64,000 nucleotides of DNA. Origin: Adenanthera pavonina. Lineage: Eukaryota; Streptophyta; Magnoliopsida; Fabales; Fabaceae. Both the position numbers and the translations under genes were made by a program. Positions within the stretch are counted from its first letter, which is position 1. Each line of letters begins with the position of its first letter. The notes under the pieces are model-generated. The model searched no databases, was not told the DNA's origin, and saw nothing but the letters and a program-made list of their open reading frames with translations. The DNA lies in assembly GCA_026686845.1 (NCBI GenBank), contig JAIVEN010000007.1:30935001-30999000 (forward strand), in the 5' to 3' direction. This document shows positions 22,241-31,590 of this stretch, one piece after another.

Positions 22241-22284
22241 GCCCAAGTTCACAAGCCCACAATTGGGCTTGTGACTTCTTGGGC
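22241..22284. other. Hairpin in solo LTR B
   Basis: A 7-bp outer stem (GCCCAAG with CTTGGGC), a 1/3 internal loop, an 11-bp inner stem (TCACAAGCCCA with TGGGCTTGTGA) and a 4-base loop CAAT. Three stem positions differ from LTR A on both strands, so pairing is kept. Confidence 0.75.
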
Positions 22285-22307
22285 TGAGATGCTGATTCAG
22301 CATCTCA
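22285..22307. other. Second palindrome, only in solo LTR B
   Basis: TGAGATGCTGA, one T, then TCAGCATCTCA: two perfect 11-base arms abutting the first hairpin. The corresponding place in LTR A (from 16823) lacks it. Confidence 0.75.
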
Positions 22308-22514
22308 ACCCAAAACACTTTTTCTTTTTGTTTTAGTTTAGTTTTTTTTTATTAGTCTTTTGTTTTATTATTTTATTTCTCTTCCTTTTATTTTCTTTTA
22401 TTTCCTTTCTTCCTCTTTTCTTTTCTTTTTTTTTATTTACATTATTGTTATTATTTATTATTTATTTTTTTTGTCATTTTTTGTAAAATACCCGGACAAA
22501 ATGGGGTGTTCACA

Positions 22515-22519
22515 CCCTT
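22515..22519. repeat. Target duplication CCCTT of solo LTR B, right copy
   Basis: It directly follows the LTR and matches 18606-18610 exactly. Confidence 0.85.
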
Positions 22520-24408
22520 GATGGGGTAAATTCTTCCATCTTGCTTCCTTCCCAAAGTACTTGCATGGTTGGGGTGTATATGCAGTGACGAAAAAGCTCA
22601 ATGATATGTTATGGGATATTCATTTCCTAGAGACAAGCAAGGATAAAATCCCATCGGAGCCGGTTATACACCTTTTCTAAGTCAATTTTTATAGTCCTAT
22701 ATCCTTTTTTACCCTTTATAGTCTTCATGGAGTGGATCACTTCTTATGCTACTATAATATTATCCGAGCTTAACTGCCCGGGTACAAAACCACACTGATT
22801 TGGGCAATAACATCAGGAAGAACTCATTTGATCTGATTAGCTACTACCTTGGTAATTGCTTTGTAGATCACATTACACAAACTAATAGGTCTAAAATCCC
22901 GAATCGTCTCTGGCTGATCTTTTTTCGGAATCAAAACAAGTAAAGTACCATTCACCTACCGAATAATCGAGGGATTAATAAATGCCTTAGAAATAAATCT
23001 CAGGACAGTAGGGGCAATATTATCCCATTGATTCTAGAAAAACAATGCATTTAAGCCATCTGGCCCCGGAGATTTTAAAGTCCCCATGCTAAATATAGCA
23101 TTTTTAATTTTATCATTACTGACCTGACCTCCTATCTCCTGCAATGTATCCCTTGCAATGGACGGATATGAGTAAGTATAATTTGTGGTACCCTTATCGC
23201 CACCCTCTTCTTTAAAGAGGTTCTGGTAGAAGGATACTGCTATTGATTTGATCTCCTAACTATCATAGACCCACTCATTTTTTTCATTTTTAATTGCTTT
23301 AATTTTATTTCGCCTCCTCCTTCTATTAGCACAAGCATGAAAATACCTGGAATTACAATCTCCCAATGTGAACCACTGACTTTTAGCTTTCTGAGCTTGA
23401 AGTAATTCCTCCTGAAGAAGAATGGCTTTTAACTCTTGCCAAATATGTTTCTGCAAGGTCACCAAAGAGTCAGAATTATTACAGTTATGAACGAAAGCAG
23501 TCAAACCTTTTAGTCTATTTAATAGGTGGCTCTTTTTCCTTCCAATGTGACCGAAGACATCATAGCACCACTTAGACACTACAGATGTAAAATTAGTGAC
23601 ATTTACTCCCCAGTCCAATTCCGTCCCCATATTTCTCTAACCAGGTGAGAGAAATCTTTGTGTAAAACCCAAGCTGCATTAAACCATAAAGGTCTATCCT
23701 AGTTATTCCTCTGAGGTGTTACACTTGTTAGCCTTAAAAGCAACGGCCAATGATCCGACTTGAAGAACGGCAAGTGTGTTACCATGGCATGGGAAAACTG
23801 CTCAAGGAAATGATTATCACCAAATACCCTATCAATCCTACTCTCACTTCCTTCACGTCTCCATGTGAAATACGAACCCGAATATCCAAGGTCAGCTAAT
23901 TCCATGTCATTAACCCATGTTCGAATTCACGATCAATACCTACCCCATTATGATACATGGATTTTCTATCATGAAGAAAAAGAGTGCTATTAAAATCCCC
24001 TCCTATGCACCAAGCACTGTCTACATTGCCCCGGAGGCGTCGTAGCTCTTCCCACAATTTTCTTCTTTTTATAACATTCGAGCCCCCAAACACTGTAATG
24101 ACATAGAGCTTAACCTGTTCATTTTCTTCCAGACCCATATGAATAAACGGCTTATGCCTCTGTACTACTGAAAGCTGCCATGAACAGTTATTCCATAGAA
24201 CCTAGAGCCTTCCATTAAAACCTCTGGCCTTCACCGTCTCTACATTACTGAACCCCAACGCCTTTGCTCTATTCTTTCCTCTACTTCCACTAGCATGAGT
24301 TTTTAAGATAGCCATAACATCAATTGAGTGTTTTTTAGTTATTTCATGTACTAAACTAGGGAATGATTTAGCACTAGTTCCTCTCCTATTCCAGAGCAAA
24401 AAATTCAT
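22520..24408 (-). pseudogene. LINE ORF2, endonuclease and N-terminal reverse transcriptase (broken)
   Basis: The ORF2 start codon (24408-24406) overlaps the ORF1 stop as ATGA. The endonuclease begins MNFLLWNRRGTSAKSF. The usual glutamate of the ETK/ETR-type motif reads K-T-H here. CIGGDFNSTLFLHDRKS lies near 24010-23960 and the end motif FKSDHWPLLL near 23745. A linker WFTLGDCNSRYFHACANRR follows at about 23370-23310, then the start of the reverse transcriptase with SPGPDGLNA-like sequence near 23070-23050. Several in-frame stops break the frame. The domain breaks off at 22519, where LTR B was inserted. Confidence 0.85.
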
Positions 24409-24958
24409 GGCTCACCAGAAGCTGGGGTTGCATAGCTTTTAGGCCCCCATGTGATTGAAGTAACGTTACTGCTCTCAACAACATTGCCCTTCTCGCTGTA
24501 CATTCCGTCATTCTCAGTCTCCATGTATGTTTGATCATGCATGCCTTCGCTATGATCCACTATTAAGGAAGCATCAATTTCTCTCAACCCCTCTTGCTCA
24601 ATCTGGTCGCACATGATTCCCATTTCCTCCTCCTGTGATAGACCCACTAAAGCCTCAAACGGGTTGAGAGCATTAAGGAAATTAGGTTTAGCATGTCCAG
24701 AAAAGCTAGGCCCACTGTTTGTCCGAGTTCTTATTTTAATAACAGTACAATTTCGCTTTCCTTTCCTATTTCTCTCCTTTTCTTTATTGCTTTGACCAAC
24801 TGGCACCCACTTCTATTAGTTAGTTAAGTTTCCTCCAAATATCTGGTTCCTTCTTTTCTGTTGCTAGATGTAACATCCAGCCGCTTCTTTAGGATTGATG
24901 ACTGTCCCCACAAACCATTACAAGCCTTTTCGGTGTACTTTGTCCTTACTCACACAAC

Positions 24959-25077
24959 TCCTTCCCAAGAGGTCACCTATTCCAGAATTGCTCCAGGTCA
25001 AGCACACTTAATTGAGGAGTTCTTAAAAGATAGGCTATCGAAAAGGTAGGTGCACCTTGATGGTATAGGTAGTACCT
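24959..25077 (-). ncRNA. 5S rRNA-derived segment in the Cassandra 3' LTR
   Basis: On the minus strand the segment keeps 5S landmarks: TTAAGTGTGCTTG (box A region) and AATAGGTGACCTCTTGGGAAG-like box C, preceded by a degenerate upstream half. It is more decayed at the box C start than the other LTR. Probably not a functional 5S gene. Confidence 0.7.
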
Positions 25078-25286
25078 ATCAATTCCTTTAAGCTATCATT
25101 TAACCGTATAGTCCCATACCTATATGGTCTCTGGATCCCTTTCATTCCGGCATGTATTCGATTCATTCATATGCCCCTCCCGCTTAGAAGCCTAGCAACT
25201 TCTTGTTCGTGCCTCATTACTTTATCTCACCCCCTTTTCTTACACCGGTGATCACTCTCCACCCTCATCAACGCCTGGATGTCACA

Positions 25287-25357
25287 TGTCCACCAGCTTC
25301 CTCTTGGTTTGTCCCTAACCCATACCGTACTGAGAGACGCTGGACTCTGATACTAAT
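25287..25357 (-). other. Cassandra internal region with primer-binding site
   Basis: Only 71 bases lie between the LTRs. They include the methionine-tRNA-like primer site at the 25357 end and a purine-rich run at the 25287 end, as read on the minus strand. Confidence 0.65.
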
Positions 25358-25448
25358 TGTAACATCTCGCCACTTCTTTGAGATTGATGACTGTTCCCAC
25401 AAACCAACACAAGCCTTTTCGGTGTACTTCGTTCTCACTCACACAACT

Positions 25449-25566
25449 CCTTCCCAGGAAGTCACCCATCCCAGAATTGCTCCAAGTCAAGCGCACTTAA
25501 CTGAGAAATTCTTAAGGGATAGGCTATTGAAAAGGTAGGTGCACTTTGATGGTATAGGTAGTACCT
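25449..25566 (-). ncRNA. 5S rRNA-derived segment in the Cassandra 5' LTR
   Basis: On the minus strand about 118 bases follow the 5S rRNA order: ATACCATCAAAGTGCACC, then a box A region AGTTAAGTGCGCTTG, then GATGGGTGACTTCCTGGG (box C, one change from the usual 5S form in that stretch). These internal promoter boxes are what RNA polymerase III uses in real 5S genes; whether it acts here is unknown. Confidence 0.8.
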
Positions 25567-27159
25567 ATCAATTCCTTTAAGTTATCTTTTAACCGTATAG
25601 TCCCATACCTATACGATCTCTTGATCCCTTTCATTCCGGCATGTATTCAATTCATTCATATGCCCCTCCCGCTTAGAAGCCTGCTAGGAGCCGCTCATTG
25701 TCTGTGCCTCATCATTTTATCCCACCCCCTTTTCTTGCGTCGGTGATTACTCCTCGCCCTTATCAGTGTTCGGATGTCACACTAGACACATGTATCTTCC
25801 CTCTCTCATCATGAGATTCTGCATTATTCCATTTCCCTCAATCTCGGTGCATATGACGGTTACTCCTATTTCCCTTCCTATTTTCTTGCACCTTGTCTTT
25901 CTCTCTTGATTTGGCGGGATTACCATATCTTGAATAATATCTTTGAACCAAATTTCTCGCACCCAATCTGTCTCTCTCCGCCATGCTGACATCACCTGTA
26001 ACCACTGTCAACCCTTCATCTCTCACTCTTTTCAATTTCTCAGTCGAGTCTAGTGAGCATTCTGCCTTCCCCATGCTTAACCCAGTCTCATTGTTAGTTG
26101 CATCCTTGATGACCTTGTTACTCTGTTATGGTGCATGCCTCTCTGACTCACATCCTTGGTCCTCTTCACCCCTTGATTGAACTTTCTCTGGCTTTTCACC
26201 CCCTTTGTGCTTACCTCCATCTGGACAATTATCTTTATGATGGCCATACCTATCGCATTTAAAGCAAAAAAGATGTAGGCCTTCATATTCAATGAATCGT
26301 TTCTTCCCGAAGATTTTCACAGTAGACTTCAATGGCTTCTCTAAATCGAGCTCAACACAAATTCAGGCAAATCTGCCCCTATCACTTTGATGGGTAATTG
26401 ACTCAATCTTGAGCATTCTACCCAACCCATAGCCTATCTTACGCAGAGCAGTAGTGTTAAAAAATTCCAGTGGCAATAGAGGAATCCTCATCCAAACCGC
26501 GATCCTCATCTGACACTCTACATTCCAGGGATCAAAATTTGGCCACCACCTCTGAACTATTAGGTAATGTTCCACAATTATCCATGGCTCCTCTTGATAT
26601 ACATAGTTTAAGTCTTTCTTATCTTCGAATGAAACCACAAAAAACCCATTGTCCAAATCTCTCGTTTTAAATGGTTTAGACGTCTTCCAAATGCTTTCAA
26701 GACTACGTTTCATTAGCCAATAGGGTATGGTTTTCCCTAACAGCTTAATGATGAGAGATTTCCTCCATGGTGCACACCAAAGCTCATATTCCTCCTATGT
26801 AACATGTATTGTCACACAATCTTCATCATCCGAATCATCAGGATCAGCAGGGCTTCCTATATTATCTTTCCCATTTCCTTTACTAAAGAAACCTTTTAGC
26901 CCATCAATATAATCCTACCAGGCTTCATCAAATACATTGCCCCTCCTATCCATCATCATAGCCTCCTTCCCCACTCCGACTGCTAATAACTTCTCCTTAA
27001 AGGTTTGGTCTTTCTCCTTCAACCCAACCTCTACCATTGGATCATCCTCATCTTCCCCCGCTCGTACCTTCTTCCTACTCCTCACGATTGCATCAACCTC
27101 CTCCGTCGACGTCACCGGAATATCGCTATTTGTGCCTGAGAGCACCATTTAAAAACCTT

Positions 27160-27177
27160 AGAATTGGCTTAATACTT
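27160..27177. repeat. LINE target-site duplication, right copy
   Basis: AGAATTGGCTTAATACTT matches 12897-12914 at 16 of 18 positions. Both differences are transitions within the same CTG of the left copy. Confidence 0.8.
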
Positions 27178-28205
27178 CATCAATGGGTGTTGCTCCAATT
27201 TGTGTTATTTTTATTATTATTATTTTCTTAATTAAAATAACTATAAATACACACTAAAAAATGATAACTTATTATTGGTGGGACTTGATCTTATAATCTC
27301 CCTTCTCGCAGGGAGTATTGATGTCAAATTGGCCCATTAGGCCATTAGACAATTAGCATTCCAATTCACGTTGTTGGTGTGATGTTTCAAACTAAACGGG
27401 CTAGTGCCAGTGCTTATTTAAAAAAAATTTACCTTTTTATTAAGTATTACTTTTTTTGAAGTTAAGAGTTAATAAAATTCAGATAATTTATATAAAATGT
27501 AAACTATGGTGAAACATTGGAACGTGTGGGGTTTCAGAAGCTGAATTCTGGGTGTCCTGGAACGAACTTGAAATGTTGGAGTCAAGAAAGTGTTGTTGCG
27601 GTCTAGTTTTTTATATTGATCGAGCGACCGTGCTTTTTTTGGGCCTAAACCATCAAATCCCTTAACTATGATTCAAAACGGATCTTGTTATATTGTTGAG
27701 GGATCTCTCTGGGAACAATACTAACCAGTGTTTGAAGAAGGGGAATGAGTCTTCAGCCCTCAGACAGATAGAAGGATTTATTCAGTCACATAGGTTGGAC
27801 TCATAGAATATGGCGCGCCTGGATGTTATATTTGATTGTATTGAAGGCCCAATGAACTGGGATTTTCCTATTGGGCTACGACATTACACTTAGTGTTTTT
27901 TATTGTTGTGCTTTCAACTTTAGAGACTCCTCTCGCTTATACGTAAGCTAATTATATATATATATATATATAAACTCAAAATTGGTTATTCAATTCTTGT
28001 TTGTTTATGATAGTTAGATTCCTAATTTAATATGATGTCTGGAATATATACTTACCACATACTGCATGACAAGAAAAGAAAGCTATTTGTCAACTTTGAT
28101 ATTATCCTTTGGATAAAGATTGACCATTTAATCATTAGCCTAGATAATAATAATAGAATATTTTATCTTGATTATAAATATATGATATTTTATAATACAC
28201 GAAGT
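27178..28205. other. Intergenic
   Basis: No gene recognised. A SINE-like fragment lies at 27272-27420 and an (AT)n tract at about 27954-27971. Bases 27520-27900 are of balanced composition but have no long open frame. Confidence 0.4.
27272..27420 (-). mobile_element. tRNA-related SINE fragment
   Basis: On the minus strand TGGCCTAATGGGCC (A-box-like) is followed about 45 bases on by AAGATCAAGTCCCACC (B-box-like), the spacing of a tRNA-derived SINE head. Confidence 0.4.
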
Positions 28206-28398
28206 AATATTTAGTATATATTTTCATAAAATATCTCTATTTAATGTGTTTTAAAAAAGAAAAAAAATATCAAATAAGTGTAATTTTAAAAAAATGGTAA
28301 GATTTTTAAAAAAATTAAGATAATTAATTAATTTTAACTCTTATTGTTAATCCACGTGATTCAGTTAAGAGTGTCTTATATTAAAAATGAGAGAAAGT
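28206..28398. mobile_element. Stowaway-like MITE, diverged
   Basis: The same family as the element at 46096-46316: both contain CACGTGATTC, then GTTAA(G/A)AG and TTATATTAA near the right end, after a TTAATTTTAACTCTTATT-like stretch. The terminal CTCCCTCCG motif has decayed here. Confidence 0.45.
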
Positions 28399-29148
28399 AA
28401 TTAAATTTAATAATATTTTATCAAAATACTTCTGACTTAAATGTTAAAAATAATTAGTACTTTATTTATACTATTATTTTTAATAAAAAATAAAATTGAA
28501 GAAAAAATAATTAATATTTTATTAATAATTTAAAATAATAGATAAATTGAGAAATTTAAAATTTTTATAAAGTAAAAATCTAAAACATTTAAAATTTTTT
28601 ATGATGAGAGATAAAATGAGATGATGGAGTTATCTCTCTTAGTTGCTCCATGTATCATCTCCACAATGATGCTCAACTCAACAATGATAAAAATTTACAC
28701 GAGGACAAAAAAAACAATTTTTAATTTGAAATACCTCCTACCTTATTTTCAAAACGCACAAACTATACCTAAACCTGAGCAAGGGCCCCAGCCATTTCTC
28801 CTCTTTGGAGCTCAACCTTCTAATACAGATAAAAATTACCAGTAAAGGTTAACGAAGATAAATGTGAGCCTCTGCAAATTCTCTCATTGCCAGTGTCTCC
28901 AAGTCCTTCTCTCATGACCCTAAAGAAAAGATTGATTACTACAAAAAGAACAAAGTAAACCAACATTACATATTATCATCCCAAACTCACTAAACTGTCG
29001 CTACATCTGCCATCCTACAAATATGTACAGATATTTACAGATGCTAATAAATATCACAACAGCTTCATTTTCCCAGAAACATCCTATCTTGTTAGGATTA
29101 AAACGACTGACTTTCGAAGGAGAAATGGAGGATTTCACTGTAACATCA
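28399..29148. other. 3' flank of the coiled-coil gene
   Basis: AT-rich to about 28620, then more balanced sequence up to the stop codon at 29149. The latter probably includes the 3' untranslated region of the minus-strand gene. A short plus-strand frame at 28621-28845 shows no family signature. Confidence 0.4.
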
Positions 29149-30201
29149 TCATCCTCGTATTACATGTCGTCTGGTCCACTCATCTCTCTCATTTTTTTCA
29201 CAAGTTTTAGGGGATCCTAACCCCTTATCTTCGTCATCACCATTGCCGTTCCCTACGCTTCTCTCCGATCCTTCGTTTCCGGCGAGGCCGTCGATGTTCT
29301 CGGCAGTATGGTCAGGCGCCACCCCACTATCAGTCTCCAAGCACTCAACCCGCCTTCTCAATTCACCTAACTCCCTCTCCATCAGAAATAGCCTCTCTTT
29401 CAGGGTCAAGTTCTCCTCTTCCAGCTGAGAAATATGGGTGTCCTGTTCATCAACTCTGTTCTCCAGTACACTAGTCTGATCGTCGCCACCGGTGGAACTT
29501 GGATATATCATTTCGAATCTTCTTACATCATGGTCCAATCTCCTCTCCACTTCCACGAGCTCTTCTTCCACGTCGCTGTCACTTGACGCGCCGCCGCTGT
29601 GGTCATCGGACCCGACATCCTCCTCGTCGCCTTTAGGTGAACCAGACCGAAGTCGGATTAAACCCTTCATCGAGCCGTACCCATCGACTCCCCACTCTTC
29701 CTTTGCCATGTCAACCAAAACCTCCCTTGCCGGCGAGAACATCGGCGTTGTGAGAATCGCCGGCGTGACGGGACACGGCGAGACCAACGAAGCAATACCG
29801 CCGGATTTCTTGGCACGAATCAGGAACGAAGTGGTATTCCGCGGAGCAAAGGGAGCGAATCTTGAATTGAACTTCCTCTTGGGGTGAAATCGACGACCTT
29901 TCAATCGATTCTGAAATTGCAAATCGCTCTGGCTCGCGGGTTTGTATCCGTGACCCACTGGAGCCCCGAGTGGGTCGACTCGGCGAAATTCCTTCCGCTT
30001 ATTGGGTTTGCTCGGCTTCCGGTTGGCCCAACCCGAAGGCTTGGTCGTATCGGCCGGGGCGTTGAATATTACCGGCCGGTGAGATAACACGGCGTTGCTG
30101 TCCGGCGGGAACCGTGGCGGAAGCCGAGGAGGCCAAACGACGTAGTTTTGGTGGTTCTGCAAGATCTGAGAATGAGCCATGTGTTGGGAGTGGTCGTTCA
30201 T
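29149..30201 (-). CDS. Plant-specific coiled-coil protein of unknown function
   Basis: A single-exon protein of 350 residues. The first 110 residues are proline- and basic-rich (VVWPPRLPPRFPP at 21-33, HRPVIFNAP at 41-49, KPSKPNKRKEFRR at 62-74). A compact block at about 111-185 looks conserved: FNSRFAPFAPRNTTSFLIRA, then SPCPVTPAILTTPMFSPARE, then EEWGVDGYGSMKGLIRLR. An acidic serine-rich stretch (190-215) is followed by a coiled coil at 246-288 with regular a/d spacing (L246, V250, I257, L260, L267, L271, M274, L278, L281, V285, L288). I recall similar blocks in proteins annotated as PRLI-interacting factor A-like, but function is not established. No signal peptide or membrane segment is seen. 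The tail WTRRHVIRG ends at a TGA at 29149; a missed 3' exon is possible. Confidence 0.8.
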   Translation of the reverse strand: MNDHSQHMAHSQILQNHQNYVVWPPRLPPRFPPDSNAVLSHRPVIFNAPADTTKPSGWANRKPSKPNKRKEFRRVDPLGAPVGHGYKPASQSDLQFQNRLKGRRFHPKRKFNSRFAPFAPRNTTSFLIRAKKSGGIASLVSPCPVTPAILTTPMFSPAREVLVDMAKEEWGVDGYGSMKGLIRLRSGSPKGDEEDVGSDDHSGGASSDSDVEEELVEVERRLDHDVRRFEMIYPSSTGGDDQTSVLENRVDEQDTHISQLEEENLTLKERLFLMERELGELRRRVECLETDSGVAPDHTAENIDGLAGNEGSERSVGNGNGDDEDKGLGSPKTCEKNERDEWTRRHVIRG

Positions 30202-30654
30202 GGCAACCCAGAGAGCAAATGGATCTCTGGAGTTTAAAAATCGTCGGAAAGTTCAGAACTTAAACACAAAACGTCACCGTTAGAGAATAAGAGAGAAGTA
30301 TTTCGGAAATATGAAACCCTCATTTCCATTAATTGATTCTTTTTAATGCATGAACTATGAATGAATTCGGTGGGCACAACAAAAAGATGTCTAAGATTCT
30401 GGTAGCGGGAGGAAGAGGAAGATAACGAAGAAAGATAGACAGAGAGGTTGATGGTTGAGATGAACAGTCGGATTTGAGTTTAATGTTTTGGACGGAGGGA
30501 GATGGGATGACTTCTATATTTGATCAATAGACGGCAAAGCAGAATCGCAGTATTTGGTGAGGTTGATAGGGGTGGTGTCCCATCACTATCGAATAACTTA
30601 TTTTATATCCTTCTGGATTTAACTTTAAGCCCAATGTGTTACTGTGGAAGCATT
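30202..30654. promoter_or_regulatory. Upstream region of the coiled-coil gene
   Basis: Balanced, purine-rich sequence directly upstream of the minus-strand ATG at 30201, the likely leader and promoter. No clear TATA box could be fixed. Confidence 0.3.
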
Positions 30655-30790
30655 TTTAAAAGAATGGATGAATTGGAATGTAAATGAAAATGAGAATGAG
30701 AGTGAGAATAAGGACGATAAAATATGACTGATGAATAGGAATGAAAATAAAAATGAAAATGAGGATGAGAACTATAAAATATGATTTGTT
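30655..30790. repeat. Degenerate AATGAR hexamer repeat
   Basis: The AATGAAAATGAGAATGAG-type motif recurs across about 130 bases with interruptions. Confidence 0.6.
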
Positions 30791-30969
30791 AGAAGAAAAA
30801 AAATTCTAATAAAATAATATTTGGCATAATAGAAATATAAAAAAAAACTCAAAATTGAAAAACATCCCCCCCCCCTCTTCTTTCCTCAATTTCATAATAA
30901 ATTGTACCATTCCACCATTTTAACTATGGAAAGATTGGATTGCAGCATTTGTCTCTCATATAGCTGATC

Positions 30970-31590
30970 AATGAGGCCCGATGCCAAACCATTTCATCTT
31001 GGGCCAGGTCAACAGAGGATCAGGTCGGGCTGAGTCTTGGACAAGTCACAGGCCCGTGCTGACTCGGCCCAGTATAAATAATTTTTTCAATTTTCTTATT
31101 TTTTATTTGTTAAAAATATTAAATAATTTTGTATAATTATTTTTTCTTCATTTTTCTCATGTAATAAATTAATTTTATAATTATAGTAGATACATTTTAC
31201 TATTCCAATCTTTAATCTTATTTCAAAATTTAAATTTATTTCTTAACTTAATATTATATAAAAATAAATCATGTATAATTGTTGAGTATTTATAATTTTG
31301 ATAAATATTACTACTTAACCCAATATTATTTCCTATAAGAATATATTTTAAATGAAACTAATTATATTTTTTATTAAAAAAATTAAATTAACTTATTTTT
31401 TATTTTCTTTTTATTTCATATTTTTATACCGAGTCAAACTCAGCCCTGTATTGACCCCGTCTCAGCCCGATGAAGCACCGGGCCATCTCGGGTCGGGCTG
31501 AGCCGAGCCGCGGGCTAGGAAATATTCCAGGCTGGACATCGGGCCAAGGTGATGCCCAGCCTGGCCCATTTCGGCCCGTGAGCACCCCTA
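30970..31590. mobile_element. hAT-like MITE with GC-rich ends, left end eroded
   Basis: The right terminus reads GTGAGCACCCCTA, the inverse of the TAGGGGTGCTCAC start common in plant hAT MITEs. It is preceded by GGCCCGG/TCGGGC-rich subterminal repeats (31420-31580) mirrored by similar words at 30970-31075. The core at 31080-31430 is AT-rich. I could not find the matching left terminus. Confidence 0.45.

Larger units (their letters stand above)
18611..22514. mobile_element. Solo LTR B, 3.9 kb, nested in the LINE
   Basis: A 3904-base unit starting TGTCGCACCTGG and ending GGGTGTTCACA, with a perfect 5-bp target duplication CCCTT. It is a diverged sibling of LTR A in the same orientation, inserted in the reverse transcriptase part of the same LINE. 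No coding domains or terminal direct repeats are visible, so it is a solo LTR. It carries four internal repeat units (19516-20402), a pyrimidine-rich block (about 21400-22220), the shared hairpin (22241-22284), a further palindrome (22285-22307) and a T-rich tail. A short palindrome CCGTTCTTAGGAACGG near 18813-18828 is decayed in copy A. Tat/Ogre-like kinship is inference from length and ends. Confidence 0.8.
24869..25781 (-). mobile_element. Cassandra TRIM retrotransposon, complete, with 5S rRNA-like LTRs
   Basis: A terminal-repeat retrotransposon in miniature inserted in LINE ORF1. Two direct LTRs (24869-25286, 418 bases; 25358-25781, 424 bases) with TG...CA ends flank only 71 bases. On the minus strand the 5' LTR is 25358-25781. 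Just inside it, AGTATCAGAGTCCA (about 25341-25354) resembles the initiator-Met tRNA primer site TGGTATCAGAGC. The purine-rich AAGAGGAAGCTGG before the 3' LTR may be the polypurine tract. The target duplication CTAGA (24864-24868, 25782-25786) is perfect. Each LTR contains a stretch alignable to a plant 5S rRNA gene, the diagnostic feature of Cassandra. It has no coding capacity. Confidence 0.9.
24405..27148 (-). pseudogene. LINE ORF1 (DUF4283 and zinc knuckle), broken, holds the Cassandra insertion
   Basis: The nucleic-acid-binding ORF1 protein of a plant LINE. It starts MVLSGTNSDIPVTS at 27148, with a stop after NVFDEAW at 26915. A DUF4283-type domain follows (26713-26363: FFVVSFEDKKDLNYVYQ, then PWIIVEHYLIVQRWWPNFDP). 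Then comes a CCHC zinc knuckle CFKCDRYGHHKDNC at about 26260-26220. A low-complexity basic region is interrupted at 25786 by the Cassandra element and resumes at 24863. It ends at TGA 24405-24407, overlapping the ORF2 ATG. At least three in-frame stops make it non-functional. Confidence 0.85.
12915..27159 (-). mobile_element. L1-type LINE, inactive, split by three nested insertions
   Basis: A plant L1-clade non-LTR retrotransposon on the minus strand. ORF1 starts 11 bases inside the right target duplication, and the element ends in a short poly-A at 12915. Reading leftwards: ORF1 (27148-24405), ORF2 endonuclease and N-terminal reverse transcriptase (24408-22520), C-terminal reverse transcriptase and zf-RVT (18610-17116), RNase H (13417 to about 12990). 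The gaps are two solo LTRs (13418-17110, 18611-22514) and a Cassandra TRIM (24869-25781). Without these and their duplicated 5-mers it would be about 5.7 kb, usual for the group. Every domain carries stops or frameshifts, so it cannot move on its own. Confidence 0.9.

Noticed and set aside
21468..22274. Plus-strand frames of 62-145 codons
   Set aside because: Same pyrimidine-rich block in the sibling LTR; no conserved frame between the two copies is evident.
24861..25538. Plus-strand frames of 62 and 111 codons repeated in sequence
   Set aside because: They are the two Cassandra LTRs read on the opposite strand, not a duplicated gene.
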